Shown: in pieces, positions 42,024 to 49,853 of the stretch
How the letters are laid out: each line of letters starts with the position of its first letter
Position numbering within the stretch: the first letter of the stretch is position 1
Source: Amycolatopsis roodepoortensis
Lineage (GTDB): Bacteria; Actinomycetota; Actinomycetes; Mycobacteriales; Pseudonocardiaceae
Direction of reading: 5' to 3'
NCBI RefSeq assembly: GCF_014873915.1
Contig: NZ_JADBEJ010000008.1
Location: 620,001 to 684,000, forward strand
DNA: 64,000 nt
Position numbers and translations under genes: made by a program
The notes under the pieces: model-generated
What the model saw: the letters and a program-made list of their open reading frames with translations, nothing else
The model's database searches: none
What the model was told of the DNA's origin: nothing

Positions 42024-42440
42024 ATGGCTACGGCTAACAAAGACCAGCAGGTCAAACATGTTGTCGAGGGTGTGGCGCTCGGTGTGCTCGCAGCCGGGGT
42101 CGGGGCGTTGACCAGCACGAAGATGGCCTTGGAGCTGAGCTTCAACCAGGCATGGCGACGCTGGTCACCTGCGGCGAACTTCCCGAGCTTGCGCGGCCCG
42201 GATCCGGGCAACCTCTTCTGGGGAGGCCTTCACCGGTCTGCGGGGCGTAAGTGGGCATTCGCCGCGTGGGAGAACGACCGCCGCTGGGTCCGGCCGTACC
42301 TGCGCGATGGATGGTCGCTCGACGAACTCGACGAGTGTCTGGAGAACTTCGCCGACGAACGCGCCTCAGTCAACGACTGGCGCGAGTTCGGGCGCCTGTA
42401 CGTGGAGCGGTTCGAGCCCGACGAGAAGATCTCCGCCTGA
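42024..42440 (+). CDS. Island protein of unknown function
   Basis: A 138-residue protein, weakly hydrophobic near the N-terminus (VEGVALGVLAAGVGALTSTKMAL) and then Trp/Arg/Asp-rich (WAFAAWENDRRWVRPYLRDGWSLDELDECLENFADE). No family is recognised. ATG 42024 has TAAGG seven bases before; a TTG at 42018 is less likely. It is the last plausible gene before attR. Confidence 0.55.
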   Translation: MATANKDQQVKHVVEGVALGVLAAGVGALTSTKMALELSFNQAWRRWSPAANFPSLRGPDPGNLFWGGLHRSAGRKWAFAAWENDRRWVRPYLRDGWSLDELDECLENFADERASVNDWREFGRLYVERFEPDEKISA

Positions 42441-43051
42441 AGCCTCGCATCATCGGAAGGCGATCCGACGCGGGGGCCGTCGCCGGAATTCCGGCAGCCG
42501 GTTTCTCAGCCGTTTCGCAGCGGCGTGCGGCGGGTGCTAGTCGGCACAGTGTGCGGTGAAGGCGGTCCAGAGGGTTTCGGCGGAGTGGCGTCCTTCAGCT
42601 GTCGGGACTGCACGTATCCACAACGATGCGGCCGCGCCCAAGGCAGAACAGGCCAAATCAGCCGACTGTTGGGCGCTCCTGACGATCGTGGCATGGCTTG
42701 TCGCGCTGCTGGCGGAGGTCCTGCAAACGGAAGGCGGCAGGTGCCTGGAGTCGCGCGGCGTATGCGGGATCGCTGCAAGCTCACTTGGCTTCGGCCGGGT
42801 TGCTGCCAGGGGCAGGGCCGGGCGTGTCGACTCAGCCAAGGGGACGCGCTGGACCGGACCGCTCGCCTCCGAGACTGGAATCGCCAAGCCCGTCGTTGGG
42901 CCCACGTCGTCTCCGATTGGGCTCCGTTGCCGACGTAGAGCCCGACACGGGGCGGCACATGATGGCACTCGTCCCCGGAAAAACTGGCGTTGAGCTGCAC
43001 AAACTGGCAGAATTTGGTACTGAACGCCACTAGGCAACATGGCTGAGCTGG
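42441..43051. other. Right end of the island, gene remnants only
   Basis: About 610 bases. On the minus strand 42537-42700 reads as the C-terminus of a protein (SADLACSALGAAASLWIRAVPTAEGRHSAETLWTAF) without any start, perhaps a deleted gene. GATTGGGCTCCGTT at 42915-42928 matches 30732-30745 near attL. No recombinase motif was found in any frame. Confidence 0.45.
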
Positions 43052-43097
43052 GGACTTTTAATCCGTAGGTTCTGGGTTCGAGCCCCAGGCGGCCCAC
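43052..43097 (+). repeat. attR core (duplicate of tRNA-Lys 3' end)
   Basis: Identical to 30615-30660 over 46 bases. It carries only the anticodon 3' side, variable loop, T-arm and acceptor, so it is a tRNA fragment, not a second gene. Confidence 0.9.
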
Positions 43098-43152
43098 TCT
43101 TTCGCCTGGTCCACACATAGTGGGCCACCCAGGGCAAGTTCAGCTCCCCGGT

Positions 43153-43542
43153 TTATCCCCGGTTCACGGCAGCACGGTCGGCCGCGTGAGGCGTCCAAAC
43201 CTGCGCCACCAGCACGGTGCTCACCCCGAACAACGCCACCCCCAGCGGCACATGGACGGCGAGGTCGCCGCTGCCACCGACCACGAACTGGACGCCGATC
43301 AGCACCAGAAGCACCGCGCTGATGGCCGTGTACCGCGCCGACCCGTTGCCCACCCGCCAGACCAGGAGCGCGGCGACGAGCTGCACGACCATCGCGACCG
43401 TGACGAAGGGGCCCGTGGCGTGGTGCACCGAGCTGCCGCCTTCGCCGGAAAGAAGCAGGCCGGCGGTGATCCCCTGCACCAGCAGCGTGGCCGCCAGGAA
43501 CACCGTGCTCGCCTTCAGCAGGCCGAAGAACCGCCCGGTCAC
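43153..43542 (-). CDS. Small four-helix membrane protein coupled to P450
   Basis: A 129-residue protein with four hydrophobic helices (ASTVFLAATLLVQGITAGLLL, FVTVAMVVQLVAALLVW, YTAISAVLLVLIGVQFVV and HVPLGVALFGVSTVLVAQVW). It resembles small actinobacterial integral membrane proteins of unknown function. The GTG start overlaps the P450 stop by four bases (GTGA), so it is made together with it and may anchor or supply it. Confidence 0.7.
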   Translation of the reverse strand: MTGRFFGLLKASTVFLAATLLVQGITAGLLLSGEGGSSVHHATGPFVTVAMVVQLVAALLVWRVGNGSARYTAISAVLLVLIGVQFVVGGSGDLAVHVPLGVALFGVSTVLVAQVWTPHAADRAAVNRG

Positions 43543-44699
43543 CACGTCACCCGCAACGCGCGCACGCCGTAGACGAGGCTGAAGACCCGGAAGTCCAGCG
43601 GTTCTGCCGGGTCGGCCAAGGCGAGGCCGGGGAAGCGCCGGAGCAACGCGGGGAGTGCGATGCGCAGCTCCATCCTCGCCAGTGGCGCCCCGAGACAGTG
43701 GTGCGGACCATGCCCGAAGGCGACGTGGCCGGTGGTTCCGCGCGTGATGTCGAACGTCTCCGGATCGTCGATCAGGGCGGGGTCGCGGTTGGCGGCCGGA
43801 ATCGAGCAGATCACGAGCGAGCCCGCGGGGATGCGGTGCCCGCCGATCTCCGCGTCCGCCGTGGTCGTCCGCGGCGGCAGCGACTGGACGACGGACAACC
43901 AGCGCAACAGTTCCTCGACGGCGGGCTCGATCAGCCCGGGATCCTCGCGGAGCATCGCCAGCTGGTCCTGGTGCCACAGCAGGGCCAGTGTGCCGAGGCC
44001 GAGCATGTTCGCGGTCGTCTCGTGCCCGGCGAGCAGCAGAAGGCTCGCGACGCCGGTCAACTCGTCGGAAGTGAGATCGTCGCCGTGTTCCCGCACGAGC
44101 ATGCCCAGCATGTCCTCGCCCGGATCCGCCAGGGCGCGGGCCACCAGGCCCGCCATGTAGTCGTGGTCCTCCCGTTGCGCCGCGACCCGCTGGTCCATCG
44201 GCAACGAGGAGTCGAGAATCCGCACGGCACGCGCGTGGAACTCGCCGCGGTCGGCGTACGGGACACCCAGCAACTCGCAGATCACCAGCGACGGCACCGG
44301 CAAAGCGAAGTGCGTCACCAGATCGGCCGGCCTGCCGGCTCGCTCCAGATCGTCCAGGGCCGCTTGGACGATCTCGGTGATCCGCGGCTCGAGCCTGTTC
44401 ATCCGCCGGACGGTGAATTCGGGCGTGAGCAGCCGTCGCAAACGCGTGTGGTCGGGTGGGTCGAGCCTGATCAGCTGCCCCGCGGTGGGGCCGTCCCCCG
44501 GGATCGGCGTCAGTGCGCTGCTGAACCGGGCCGGATCCGCCAGCACTTCGCGGACGTCTTCCTTGCGGCTGACCAGATACGCGGGCAGGCCGAACGGCGT
44601 CTCGACTCGCACGACGCCCTCGCCGTCACGTGCCTTCGCCAACTCCGCGACCGGGTTGAGACCGTTCCTGCGCATATGAAGCGGCATCGCCTCGGTCAT
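43539..44699 (-). CDS. Cytochrome P450
   Basis: A 386-residue bacterial class I P450. The I-helix oxygen-binding motif is LLLAGHETTA (about 234), ExxR is EELLR (about 275), and the haem-binding loop FGHGPHHCLGAPLAR (about 335-349) has the Cys ligand. It needs separate ferredoxin and reductase proteins, not seen nearby. It starts two bases after the stop of the SDR gene and overlaps the membrane-protein gene, so it is part of a four-gene operon with the CMD-like and SDR genes that probably oxidises a small molecule. Confidence 0.93.
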   Translation of the reverse strand: MTEAMPLHMRRNGLNPVAELAKARDGEGVVRVETPFGLPAYLVSRKEDVREVLADPARFSSALTPIPGDGPTAGQLIRLDPPDHTRLRRLLTPEFTVRRMNRLEPRITEIVQAALDDLERAGRPADLVTHFALPVPSLVICELLGVPYADRGEFHARAVRILDSSLPMDQRVAAQREDHDYMAGLVARALADPGEDMLGMLVREHGDDLTSDELTGVASLLLLAGHETTANMLGLGTLALLWHQDQLAMLREDPGLIEPAVEELLRWLSVVQSLPPRTTTADAEIGGHRIPAGSLVICSIPAANRDPALIDDPETFDITRGTTGHVAFGHGPHHCLGAPLARMELRIALPALLRRFPGLALADPAEPLDFRVFSLVYGVRALRVTW

Positions 44700-44701
44700 T
44701 T

Positions 44702-45451
44702 TCAGCCTTCCTGGGCGTCGAGCCACTCGACGAACGTGGGGCCCGTGAGCTTGGCGTGCGGGCTCGGCAGGAAAGCGCCGGCGGCCGCGATTTCGGCGTC
44801 GGGCATGCCGGAGCCGTCGACGCCGACGACCTCGATGCCTCGGCGGGCAGCGAGGAGACGGGCCGCGTCCGCCATGATTTCCTTGCGGGGCCCCGCGATT
44901 TCGGGGATCGGCGGTCCCGGGTCCTGGTGGGCGACGGCGAGGTCGACCAGTTCCTCCGCGACGGTGCGGCAGGCAACGAGCTGCGTGGGCAGGGCGGGCA
45001 GGTGAACGACGTCGCTTTGCTGCCAATCCAGGAGCTGGCCGACGAACTCGTGGAACTGTGCGGCCCGCAGGAGACGAACGGGAAGAGGGCCCGCCAGGAG
45101 GAGTTCCTCGTGCACCTTCTTGGCGGCGAGGAAACCGGCGGTGGCCTTGTCGGCGCCGATGATCGACGCCGCGGTGATCCGGGCGACGCCCGCCTGACGG
45201 CTGGCTTCGTGCAGATTGCGGGCCGATACACGGAAGAATTCCGTCGCCGCCTCCTGTTCGGAGCCGTGCCACGAGGCGACGTCGATGATGCCTTCGGCGC
45301 CGGCGAGTGCTTGGGCGAGTCCTTCACCGGTGACGACGTCCACGCCGGTGGCCCGGGACATCGGCACGACGTGGTGACCTCGTTCGGTGAGGACGTCGAC
45401 GACGTGCCGTCCCAGCCTGCCGGTCGCTCCGGCCACTGCGAACTTGCTCAT
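44702..45451 (-). CDS. NmrA-like SDR/NAD(P)-binding protein
   Basis: A 249-residue atypical SDR with N-terminal FAVAGATGRLGRHVVDVL (GxxGxxG), followed by GVDVVTGEGLAQALAGAEGIIDVAS and RITAASIIGADK, the Ser-containing strand used by NmrA-like proteins. No YxxxK motif, so a binding or reductase role is possible. It is coupled to the P450 gene (2-base gap) and follows the CMD-like gene by 21 bases. Confidence 0.85.
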   Translation of the reverse strand: MSKFAVAGATGRLGRHVVDVLTERGHHVVPMSRATGVDVVTGEGLAQALAGAEGIIDVASWHGSEQEAATEFFRVSARNLHEASRQAGVARITAASIIGADKATAGFLAAKKVHEELLLAGPLPVRLLRAAQFHEFVGQLLDWQQSDVVHLPALPTQLVACRTVAEELVDLAVAHQDPGPPIPEIAGPRKEIMADAARLLAARRGIEVVGVDGSGMPDAEIAAAGAFLPSPHAKLTGPTFVEWLDAQEG

Positions 45452-45472
45452 GGTTCGAACCTTTCGGGAAAG

Positions 45473-45964
45473 TCAGTCGGTGTAGTTCTGGCCGGGCGGC
45501 ATTCCGGGAATCGGCTTGGCGATGAGCGCGGCGGGGGCGAAGAAGCCGATATGCGCGATCGCCATGACGAGCGTCCAGAGCGCTTTGGCGTCGTAGCAAA
45601 CGGATGCCTTGGCGTACAACGAATCGGGGACCCGCTCGCCGGACGGATTCGGGGTGAGGACGGCCTCGACGAGTTCCAGCGCGATCCGTTCCGGGTCGGT
45701 GAAGCAGGTGGCGTCCTGCCACGTCGCCACCGCGGTGATGCGTTCCTCGGGCTCCCCGGCCTGCCGGAGAGTGCCGGTTTCGCGGATCGTGAAGTACGTG
45801 CTGCCGAGCAGCTGCCCGGCGCGCAGCTGCAGCAGCGCGATGGTCGTCGGGGGAATCGCGCCGTTCTTGAGGACCTTGTGCAGACCGCCCGCGACTTCGG
45901 CCATCTCGGGGACGAACGGAATCGGGTTGGGCATGCGTGATCGCGGGCCCGTCGTCGTCGCCAT
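45473..45964 (-). CDS. Carboxymuconolactone decarboxylase-family protein lacking CxxC
   Basis: A 163-residue AhpD/CMD-fold protein. The segment LLQLRAGQLLGSTYFTIRETGTLRQAG corresponds to the RxxQxxxCxxCxxxH motif, but the two Cys are replaced by Ser and Phe (STYF), so peroxidase chemistry is unlikely. The following TAVATWQDATCFTDPERIALELVEAV matches the family. First gene of the SDR/P450 operon. Start ATG 45964 has AAAGGAAG upstream. Confidence 0.75.
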   Translation of the reverse strand: MATTTGPRSRMPNPIPFVPEMAEVAGGLHKVLKNGAIPPTTIALLQLRAGQLLGSTYFTIRETGTLRQAGEPEERITAVATWQDATCFTDPERIALELVEAVLTPNPSGERVPDSLYAKASVCYDAKALWTLVMAIAHIGFFAPAALIAKPIPGMPPGQNYTD

Positions 45965-45978
45965 GGGTGGGCTTCCTT

Positions 45979-46002
45979 TCTCTTGGCGTCGTGCCCAAGA
46001 GA
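45979..46002. promoter_or_regulatory. Palindrome upstream of the CMD-P450 operon
   Basis: 8-bp arms TCTCTTGG (45979-45986) and CCAAGAGA (45995-46002) with an 8-base centre, just upstream of the ribosome binding site of the CMD-like gene. Candidate operator, or a leader hairpin; no regulator gene adjoins. Confidence 0.4.
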
Positions 46003-46066
46003 TCCCGGCGACCCGATTCCCGTGACAGAGCGGCCTTGTGACACAGGCCACTGGGCTGCGCCGTGT

Positions 46067-46327
46067 TCAGGCGCCCAGGCGGTTGTAGATCCGGCTGGCC
46101 AGGGAGGCGGCCAGCTGGTTCAACGCGCTCCAGGGCTCGCTGAGCGCGAACCGGCCGAGCAGCTCGGCCACCGCGTAGGCCTCGGCTTCCGAGAGCAACG
46201 TCGCGCGCTCGTCTCCCATCCCCTGCTCGGCCAGGCGGGCGAGAGCTTCGGCGTACTCGTCCAGGTCACGCACCTCTGCCAGGCCGTACCGCTCGTCGAG
46301 CGAATCTCCCGCGAGGTCGTCACTCAT
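46067..46327 (-). CDS. Small acidic protein of unknown function
   Basis: An 86-residue acidic, helical protein (LDERYGLAEVRDLDEYAEALARLAEQG...LLSEAEAYAVAELLGRFALSEPWSALNQLAASLASRIYNRLGA). I recognise no family. Codon use is normal for the region and AAGGAG lies 11 bases before ATG 46327. It is separated from the P450 operon by about 100 bases and could be an independent gene or a remote first member. Confidence 0.6.
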   Translation of the reverse strand: MSDDLAGDSLDERYGLAEVRDLDEYAEALARLAEQGMGDERATLLSEAEAYAVAELLGRFALSEPWSALNQLAASLASRIYNRLGA

Positions 46328-46426
46328 GGCCCTGGGTGCTCCTTCTGCTGTCGTCCAACCGGCGCGCTACAGAAAATCTATGGTGGCTGAGGTAGACATT
46401 CAACGGCGGGTGTGTGTAATCTTCTC

Positions 46427-47033
46427 CTTGTACCGAGAAAGACAACGTCAAGCAGGCGCGGGAGATGACGTAACTACCCGCGAGATGTGAGATGAGCCGG
46501 TCAGGCGGACGCTTGGCCGGGAGCAAGATCTCAGGGCCGGGTTGTGAAGAAGGTTCGACCAGGTGGTACCGGCCCTGGCGGAAGTGCAGGAAGCGGGCGG
46601 AGCACGTGCGCCCGTGAAGAACACGTAGTTGTAGTCAGTGAATGCAGTTGCAGGACCGGTCAGGTGGCCGGAGCCGATCAGTGAACGGGGCTCCGGGCAG
46701 TGACCAGCGGCGTCAGCGTGCTGGGACCGATCAGTGGAAGGGTTCCCGCCGGTGTCGTCCGTAGCAGGTGAAGTAGCAGTACCCAGTAAGTGGAAAACAC
46801 AGGAAAGAAGGGAACGGCAACATCATTGGATCGCCCGCAGCGGCAAGGTAGCGCCGCGCGGGTGCCGTAGTTCCATCGAGTTCGGAGGTGGTTCGCGGTC
46901 ACGAATGAGCGATCCCCGCAAGGTCCGGCTTCCCAGCGGACGCGGGTGCACAAGGCCGGCGGTCACGTCGGTTGACAATGGTGAAACCCAACCCTGAGGA
47001 CCCCGGGTGCCGTGCTGGCACCCGGGGTCCTTT
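46427..47033 (+). ncRNA. Candidate structured non-coding RNA upstream of MerR-like gene
   Basis: The inferred transcript starts about 7 bases after TGTAAT (46415-46420; -35-like TAGACA 46393-46398, 16-base spacer) and ends at the 15-bp perfect terminator. There is no convincing reading frame; the middle has A/G-rich single-stranded-looking tracts (AAAACACAGGAAAGAAGGG) and repeated short stems. Length and layout recall abundant regulatory RNAs such as actinobacterial Ms1, but I cannot show homology by eye. A long leader of the MerR gene with an attenuator is the alternative. Confidence 0.4.
46997..47033 (+). terminator. Strong terminator/attenuator before MerR-like gene
   Basis: Perfect 15-bp stem AGGACCCCGGGTGCC (46997-47011) and GGCACCCGGGGTCCT (47017-47031), 5-base loop, then TTTG. 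It ends the candidate RNA 18 bases before the MerR-like start codon. Confidence 0.85.
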
Positions 47034-47049
47034 GTGATGTGGAGGTGGA

Positions 47050-47376
47050 ATGATCCCTGACCAAAACGGATCGGCCGACGGGGCCGACAAATTCGACGAC
47101 GAGCACTACCCCGCGTACACGATGGGCCGGGCCGCCGACATGCTCGGCGCCACCCAAGGCTTCCTGCGCAGCCTCGACGAGGCCGGGCTGATCACCCCGC
47201 AGCGTTCCGCCGGCGGCCACCGCCGCTACTCCCGGCACCAGCTCCGCCTGGCCGCCCGGGTGCGGGAACTGGTCGATCAGGGCACCGCCGTCGAGGCCGC
47301 CTGCCGCATCGTCACCCTCGAAGACCAGCTCCACGAAGCCCAGCGCCTCAACGCCGAACTCCGCGCCGACGGCTGA
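47050..47376 (+). CDS. Small MerR-type HTH regulator
   Basis: A 108-residue protein with a single MerR-type winged HTH: YTMGRAADMLGATQGFLRSLDEAGLITPQRSAGGHRRYSRHQLRLAARVRELVDQG, then a short helix (EDQLHEAQRLNAELRADG) for dimerisation. It lacks an effector domain. The actinobacterial group is common near stress or developmental genes. ATG 47050 follows GGAGGTGG closely and lies just downstream of the strong hairpin, so its expression could depend on read-through. Confidence 0.85.
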   Translation: MIPDQNGSADGADKFDDEHYPAYTMGRAADMLGATQGFLRSLDEAGLITPQRSAGGHRRYSRHQLRLAARVRELVDQGTAVEAACRIVTLEDQLHEAQRLNAELRADG

Positions 47377-47390
47377 AATCCCCGCCCTGT

Positions 47391-47423
47391 GAACGCCCTT
47401 GTCCGGATCGGGCAAGGGCGTTC
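47391..47423 (+). terminator. Terminator after MerR-like gene
   Basis: Perfect 11-bp arms GAACGCCCTTG (47391-47401) and CAAGGGCGTTC (47413-47423). Confidence 0.8.
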
Positions 47424-47496
47424 GTGCGTGGATGTCGAGACGGCCGAGCCCGCTCCGACCCCCTTCCGGAAACACCGGAGCGAAGGAGGTCTCGCG

Positions 47497-48063
47497 ATGA
47501 GCAAGGTGGTGCTGGATGTGTCGATGTCGCTGGACGGCTTCACCGCCGGGCCGGACGTCCGGGCCGAAGAGCCCATGGGCGACGGCGGCGAGCGGCTGCA
47601 CGAATGGATGGCCGGGACGGGCCCCGACGCCCGCGTTTTCGAGGAGGTGAACGCGATGGTCGGGGCGACCGTCATCGGCAGACGCACTTTCGATCTCGGT
47701 CTGCGGCCGTGGGGCGGGACGCCGTGGCCCGGTGTCCCGAGTTTCGTGGTCACCCATCGGACCAGGGAAGACCTCCTCGGCGACAACGGCGGCACGTTCG
47801 CCTTCGACGGGTTGGAGCCCGCGGTCCGCCGTGCCAAGGACGCCGCGGGGGACAAGGACGTACTCGTGATGGGCGCCGACGTCGCCGGACAGCTGCTGGC
47901 CGCGGGCCTGCTCGACGAGGTCTACCTTCACCTCGCCCCCGTGGTGCTGGGCCGGGGGACCTCCGTGTTCTCCGGACATGTGGGCGAGCTCGTCCCCCAG
48001 GGCGAACCTGTCGCGGGCGTCGCCACCCACCGGCGTTATCGCGTCGTGGCTACCACGGGATGA
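47497..48063 (+). CDS. Dihydrofolate-reductase-fold protein (RibD C-terminal-like)
   Basis: A 188-residue DHFR/RibD-C domain protein typical of actinobacteria: VVLDVSMSLDGFTAGPD at the N-terminus, GATVIGRRTFDLG, VPSFVVTHRTRED and the late LVMGADVAGQLLAAGLLDEVYLHLAPVVLGRG. The true substrate of this group is unknown; most are not folate reductases. AAGGAGG (47483-47489) precedes ATG 47497. Its stop overlaps the convergent SCO6745-type gene by 14 bases. Confidence 0.88.
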   Translation: MSKVVLDVSMSLDGFTAGPDVRAEEPMGDGGERLHEWMAGTGPDARVFEEVNAMVGATVIGRRTFDLGLRPWGGTPWPGVPSFVVTHRTREDLLGDNGGTFAFDGLEPAVRRAKDAAGDKDVLVMGADVAGQLLAAGLLDEVYLHLAPVVLGRGTSVFSGHVGELVPQGEPVAGVATHRRYRVVATTG

Positions 48064-48883
48064 CGGCTCGGATGGCGGCCGAGATCGGTTCGAGGTCGGC
48101 GGCAAGGTTCTCGAGTTCGCTGGGGCTCAGGGCGTTGTAAGGCGCCTCCGCGAGCCGGTCGGTCATCGCCTCGACGCGCTCCTTCGTGGCCCGGCCCGAG
48201 TCGGTGAGCCGGTCGTCGGTGCCGATGAGGCCGCGATCGCGCATCCCGTCCACGACCGCGGCCAGCTGTGCGGCGGGGAGATGCCAGACCCGGCCGAACT
48301 CGTTCGCGGGGATGCCGACGGACAGGGCGTGGAGCACGTGGCACTCGGTCCCGCCGATACCTTCGGTCAGCAAAGCGGCGGTGTGGCCGTCGCCGCGGTG
48401 CTCACGCAACAGGGTGGCCGCGTGCCACAGCCGCGCCACGGGCTCCTGTGGTACCGGGAGCGTCCGGACGGCGGCGAAAAGGGCCCGTCCCTCGACGGGC
48501 GCGCTGGTCGCCGCTTTCAGCAGGAGTTCGCCGGCGCGCGTGACGCCGGGGTCGTCGGCGAGGTCACCGAGGATCCGCCGCATCCCCGCGACGCAGCCCC
48601 GTTCGCGGGCGGCCAGCGCCGCCTCGGGCGTGGTCAGCTCCCAGACCTTCGGGAGATGCCGGGCCACTTCGCCCGGGGCGAAGTTGTAGAAGATCGCGTG
48701 GATCACCTCGGCGGGCACCGACCGGCCGAACGGCGCGGCCCGCCCGGCGAAGTAGGCGTCCCACGGGTTGCGGAGGCCGAGCGCCATCAGGGCCTCGTCG
48801 GACTCGTCGGCGAAGTAGGGGATCAGGCCGATGGGCTCGACCAGGTCGTACATGCGGCGGGCGACGGATTCCGGGTGCGACAT
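48050..48883 (-). CDS. SCO6745-like protein
   Basis: A 277-residue helical protein with the pattern of SCO6745-family proteins: ARRMYDLVEPIGLIPYFADESDEALMALGL at the start, PWDAYFAGRAAPFGRSVPAEVIHAIFYNFAPGEVARHLPKVW, and a C-terminal winged-helix-like part ending MRDRGLIGTDDRLTDSGRATKERVE. Function unknown; the tail resembles MarR/HTH proteins. AGGAG precedes ATG 48883. It is upstream of nothing on the same strand within 1 kb, and convergent with the DHFR-fold gene. Confidence 0.75.
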   Translation of the reverse strand: MSHPESVARRMYDLVEPIGLIPYFADESDEALMALGLRNPWDAYFAGRAAPFGRSVPAEVIHAIFYNFAPGEVARHLPKVWELTTPEAALAARERGCVAGMRRILGDLADDPGVTRAGELLLKAATSAPVEGRALFAAVRTLPVPQEPVARLWHAATLLREHRGDGHTAALLTEGIGGTECHVLHALSVGIPANEFGRVWHLPAAQLAAVVDGMRDRGLIGTDDRLTDSGRATKERVEAMTDRLAEAPYNALSPSELENLAADLEPISAAIRAVIPW

Positions 48884-48955
48884 TCTCATCTCCTGGGGGG
48901 TCGTGGCGACCGTTCGACTACCCCACGAACGGCGCACCCGGAAATCGACATCGGG

Positions 48956-49684
48956 TTATTTCAGATGCCGGGCGATGAACCGGCCCGCCGAGTCTCCCTC
49001 GAAGTGCGGGACGCCGGTGTGCCCGCCCATGTTGGCGTGCAACGTCTTGTCCCGCGACCCGAAGGCGTCGAACAGATCGAGCGCCTGCTGCCGATCATTC
49101 CCCTCGTCGTCCCATTGCAGCAGGACCAGCAACGGGATGGTGACCTGCCGAGCCTCTTCGAGGATGCTGCGCGGCACGTAGCTCCCGGCGAACAGGACGG
49201 CGGCCGCGATACGTGGCTCGACCAGCGCCAGCCGGGTGGCGATGGCGATCACCCCGCCCGAGAACCCGACCGGGCCGCCGATTCCGGGCAGCGCGAGCAG
49301 GGCGTCCAGCGTGACCCGCCATTCCGGGACCGCCGTTTCGACCAGCGGGAGGACGAGCCGGTCGACGATGTCTTCGGTGACCGGCTCGCCGGCCTTCAGC
49401 ACGCGCTGCAGGTCAGTGCGGGCTTCGTCGACCGCGGGGAACGGCGGCCGGTCACCGGCTCCGGGGAGTTCGATGGTGGCCGCGGCGTAGCCCGCCGCCG
49501 TGCAGGCCAGGGCCCTGGCCACGAGCCGCGGGTGCATCCTGCCGAGTCCGCCGGGGTGCCCCATCAGGATCAGCGGAGCCGGTGCGGCCGCGGGCTCGGG
49601 CGTCCACAGGATTCCGGGGATGTCGCCGAGGGTGAATTCGCGCTCGAGGGCGTCTTCGAGGCGTCGTTCGGAAGTGAAGTGCAT
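48956..49684 (-). CDS. Alpha/beta hydrolase (dienelactone-hydrolase-like)
   Basis: A 242-residue alpha/beta hydrolase: oxyanion strand ILMGHPGGLGRMHP, nucleophile GFSGGVIA (GxSxG, about residue 142), Asp in LQWDDEGNDRQQALDLFDAFGS and His in GGHTGVPHFE. Cytoplasmic, substrate unknown. The start is ATG 49684. It follows the SCO6745-type gene on the same strand after 72 bases. Confidence 0.85.
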   Translation of the reverse strand: MHFTSERRLEDALEREFTLGDIPGILWTPEPAAAPAPLILMGHPGGLGRMHPRLVARALACTAAGYAAATIELPGAGDRPPFPAVDEARTDLQRVLKAGEPVTEDIVDRLVLPLVETAVPEWRVTLDALLALPGIGGPVGFSGGVIAIATRLALVEPRIAAAVLFAGSYVPRSILEEARQVTIPLLVLLQWDDEGNDRQQALDLFDAFGSRDKTLHANMGGHTGVPHFEGDSAGRFIARHLK

Positions 49685-49853
49685 GGTCGTGCCTTTCGGG
49701 AGTGCTCGTGAAACGGCGCTCCCGGACGACCTATCGCCCGACCGTGACCCCTGAGGGGAGCACCCATGTCGAAATGTCCACGGGTACCACCTCCTCGTTC
49801 GCTCGCACGGCCTCCGGCAAGTTAGCAGCGGCCGCGATCGCGCGCCAACGGTT

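Larger units (their letters stand above)
30615..43097. mobile_element. Integrated island in tRNA-Lys(TTT), no integrase found
   Basis: A 12.4-kb segment bounded by a perfect 46-bp direct repeat (tRNA 3' end plus one base). Content differs from the flanks: visibly lower GC, TTA codons (31666 in the pentapeptide gene; 36232 and 37162 in the helicase), a truncated helicase, a stop-broken gene, and nuclease-like cargo. No tyrosine or serine recombinase, excisionase or replication gene can be recognised, so it is either a decayed integrative element or one mobilised in trans. Confidence 0.85.
46328..47049. other. Long intergenic region with predicted structured RNA
   Basis: 722 bases without a convincing gene. 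A promoter-like TAGACA-N16-TGTAAT (46393-46420), a purine-rich unpaired-looking middle, and a strong terminator (46997-47031) define the candidate RNA listed separately. Confidence 0.6.

Noticed and set aside
43052..43097. Second tRNA-Lys gene
   Set aside because: Only the 3' half is present; acceptor 5' strand and D-arm are missing, so it is attR.
42537..43118. 193-residue minus-strand frame reading GRLGLEPRTYGLKV through attR
   Set aside because: Typical antisense translation of a tRNA 3' end; the start lies in the duplicated tRNA fragment. Only the far end (42537-42700) might be a gene remnant.
46734..46997. 87-residue frame in the region before the MerR-like gene
   Set aside because: Arg/Ser/Gly-rich with no motif, ends inside the terminator stem, and structure of the DNA favours an RNA.
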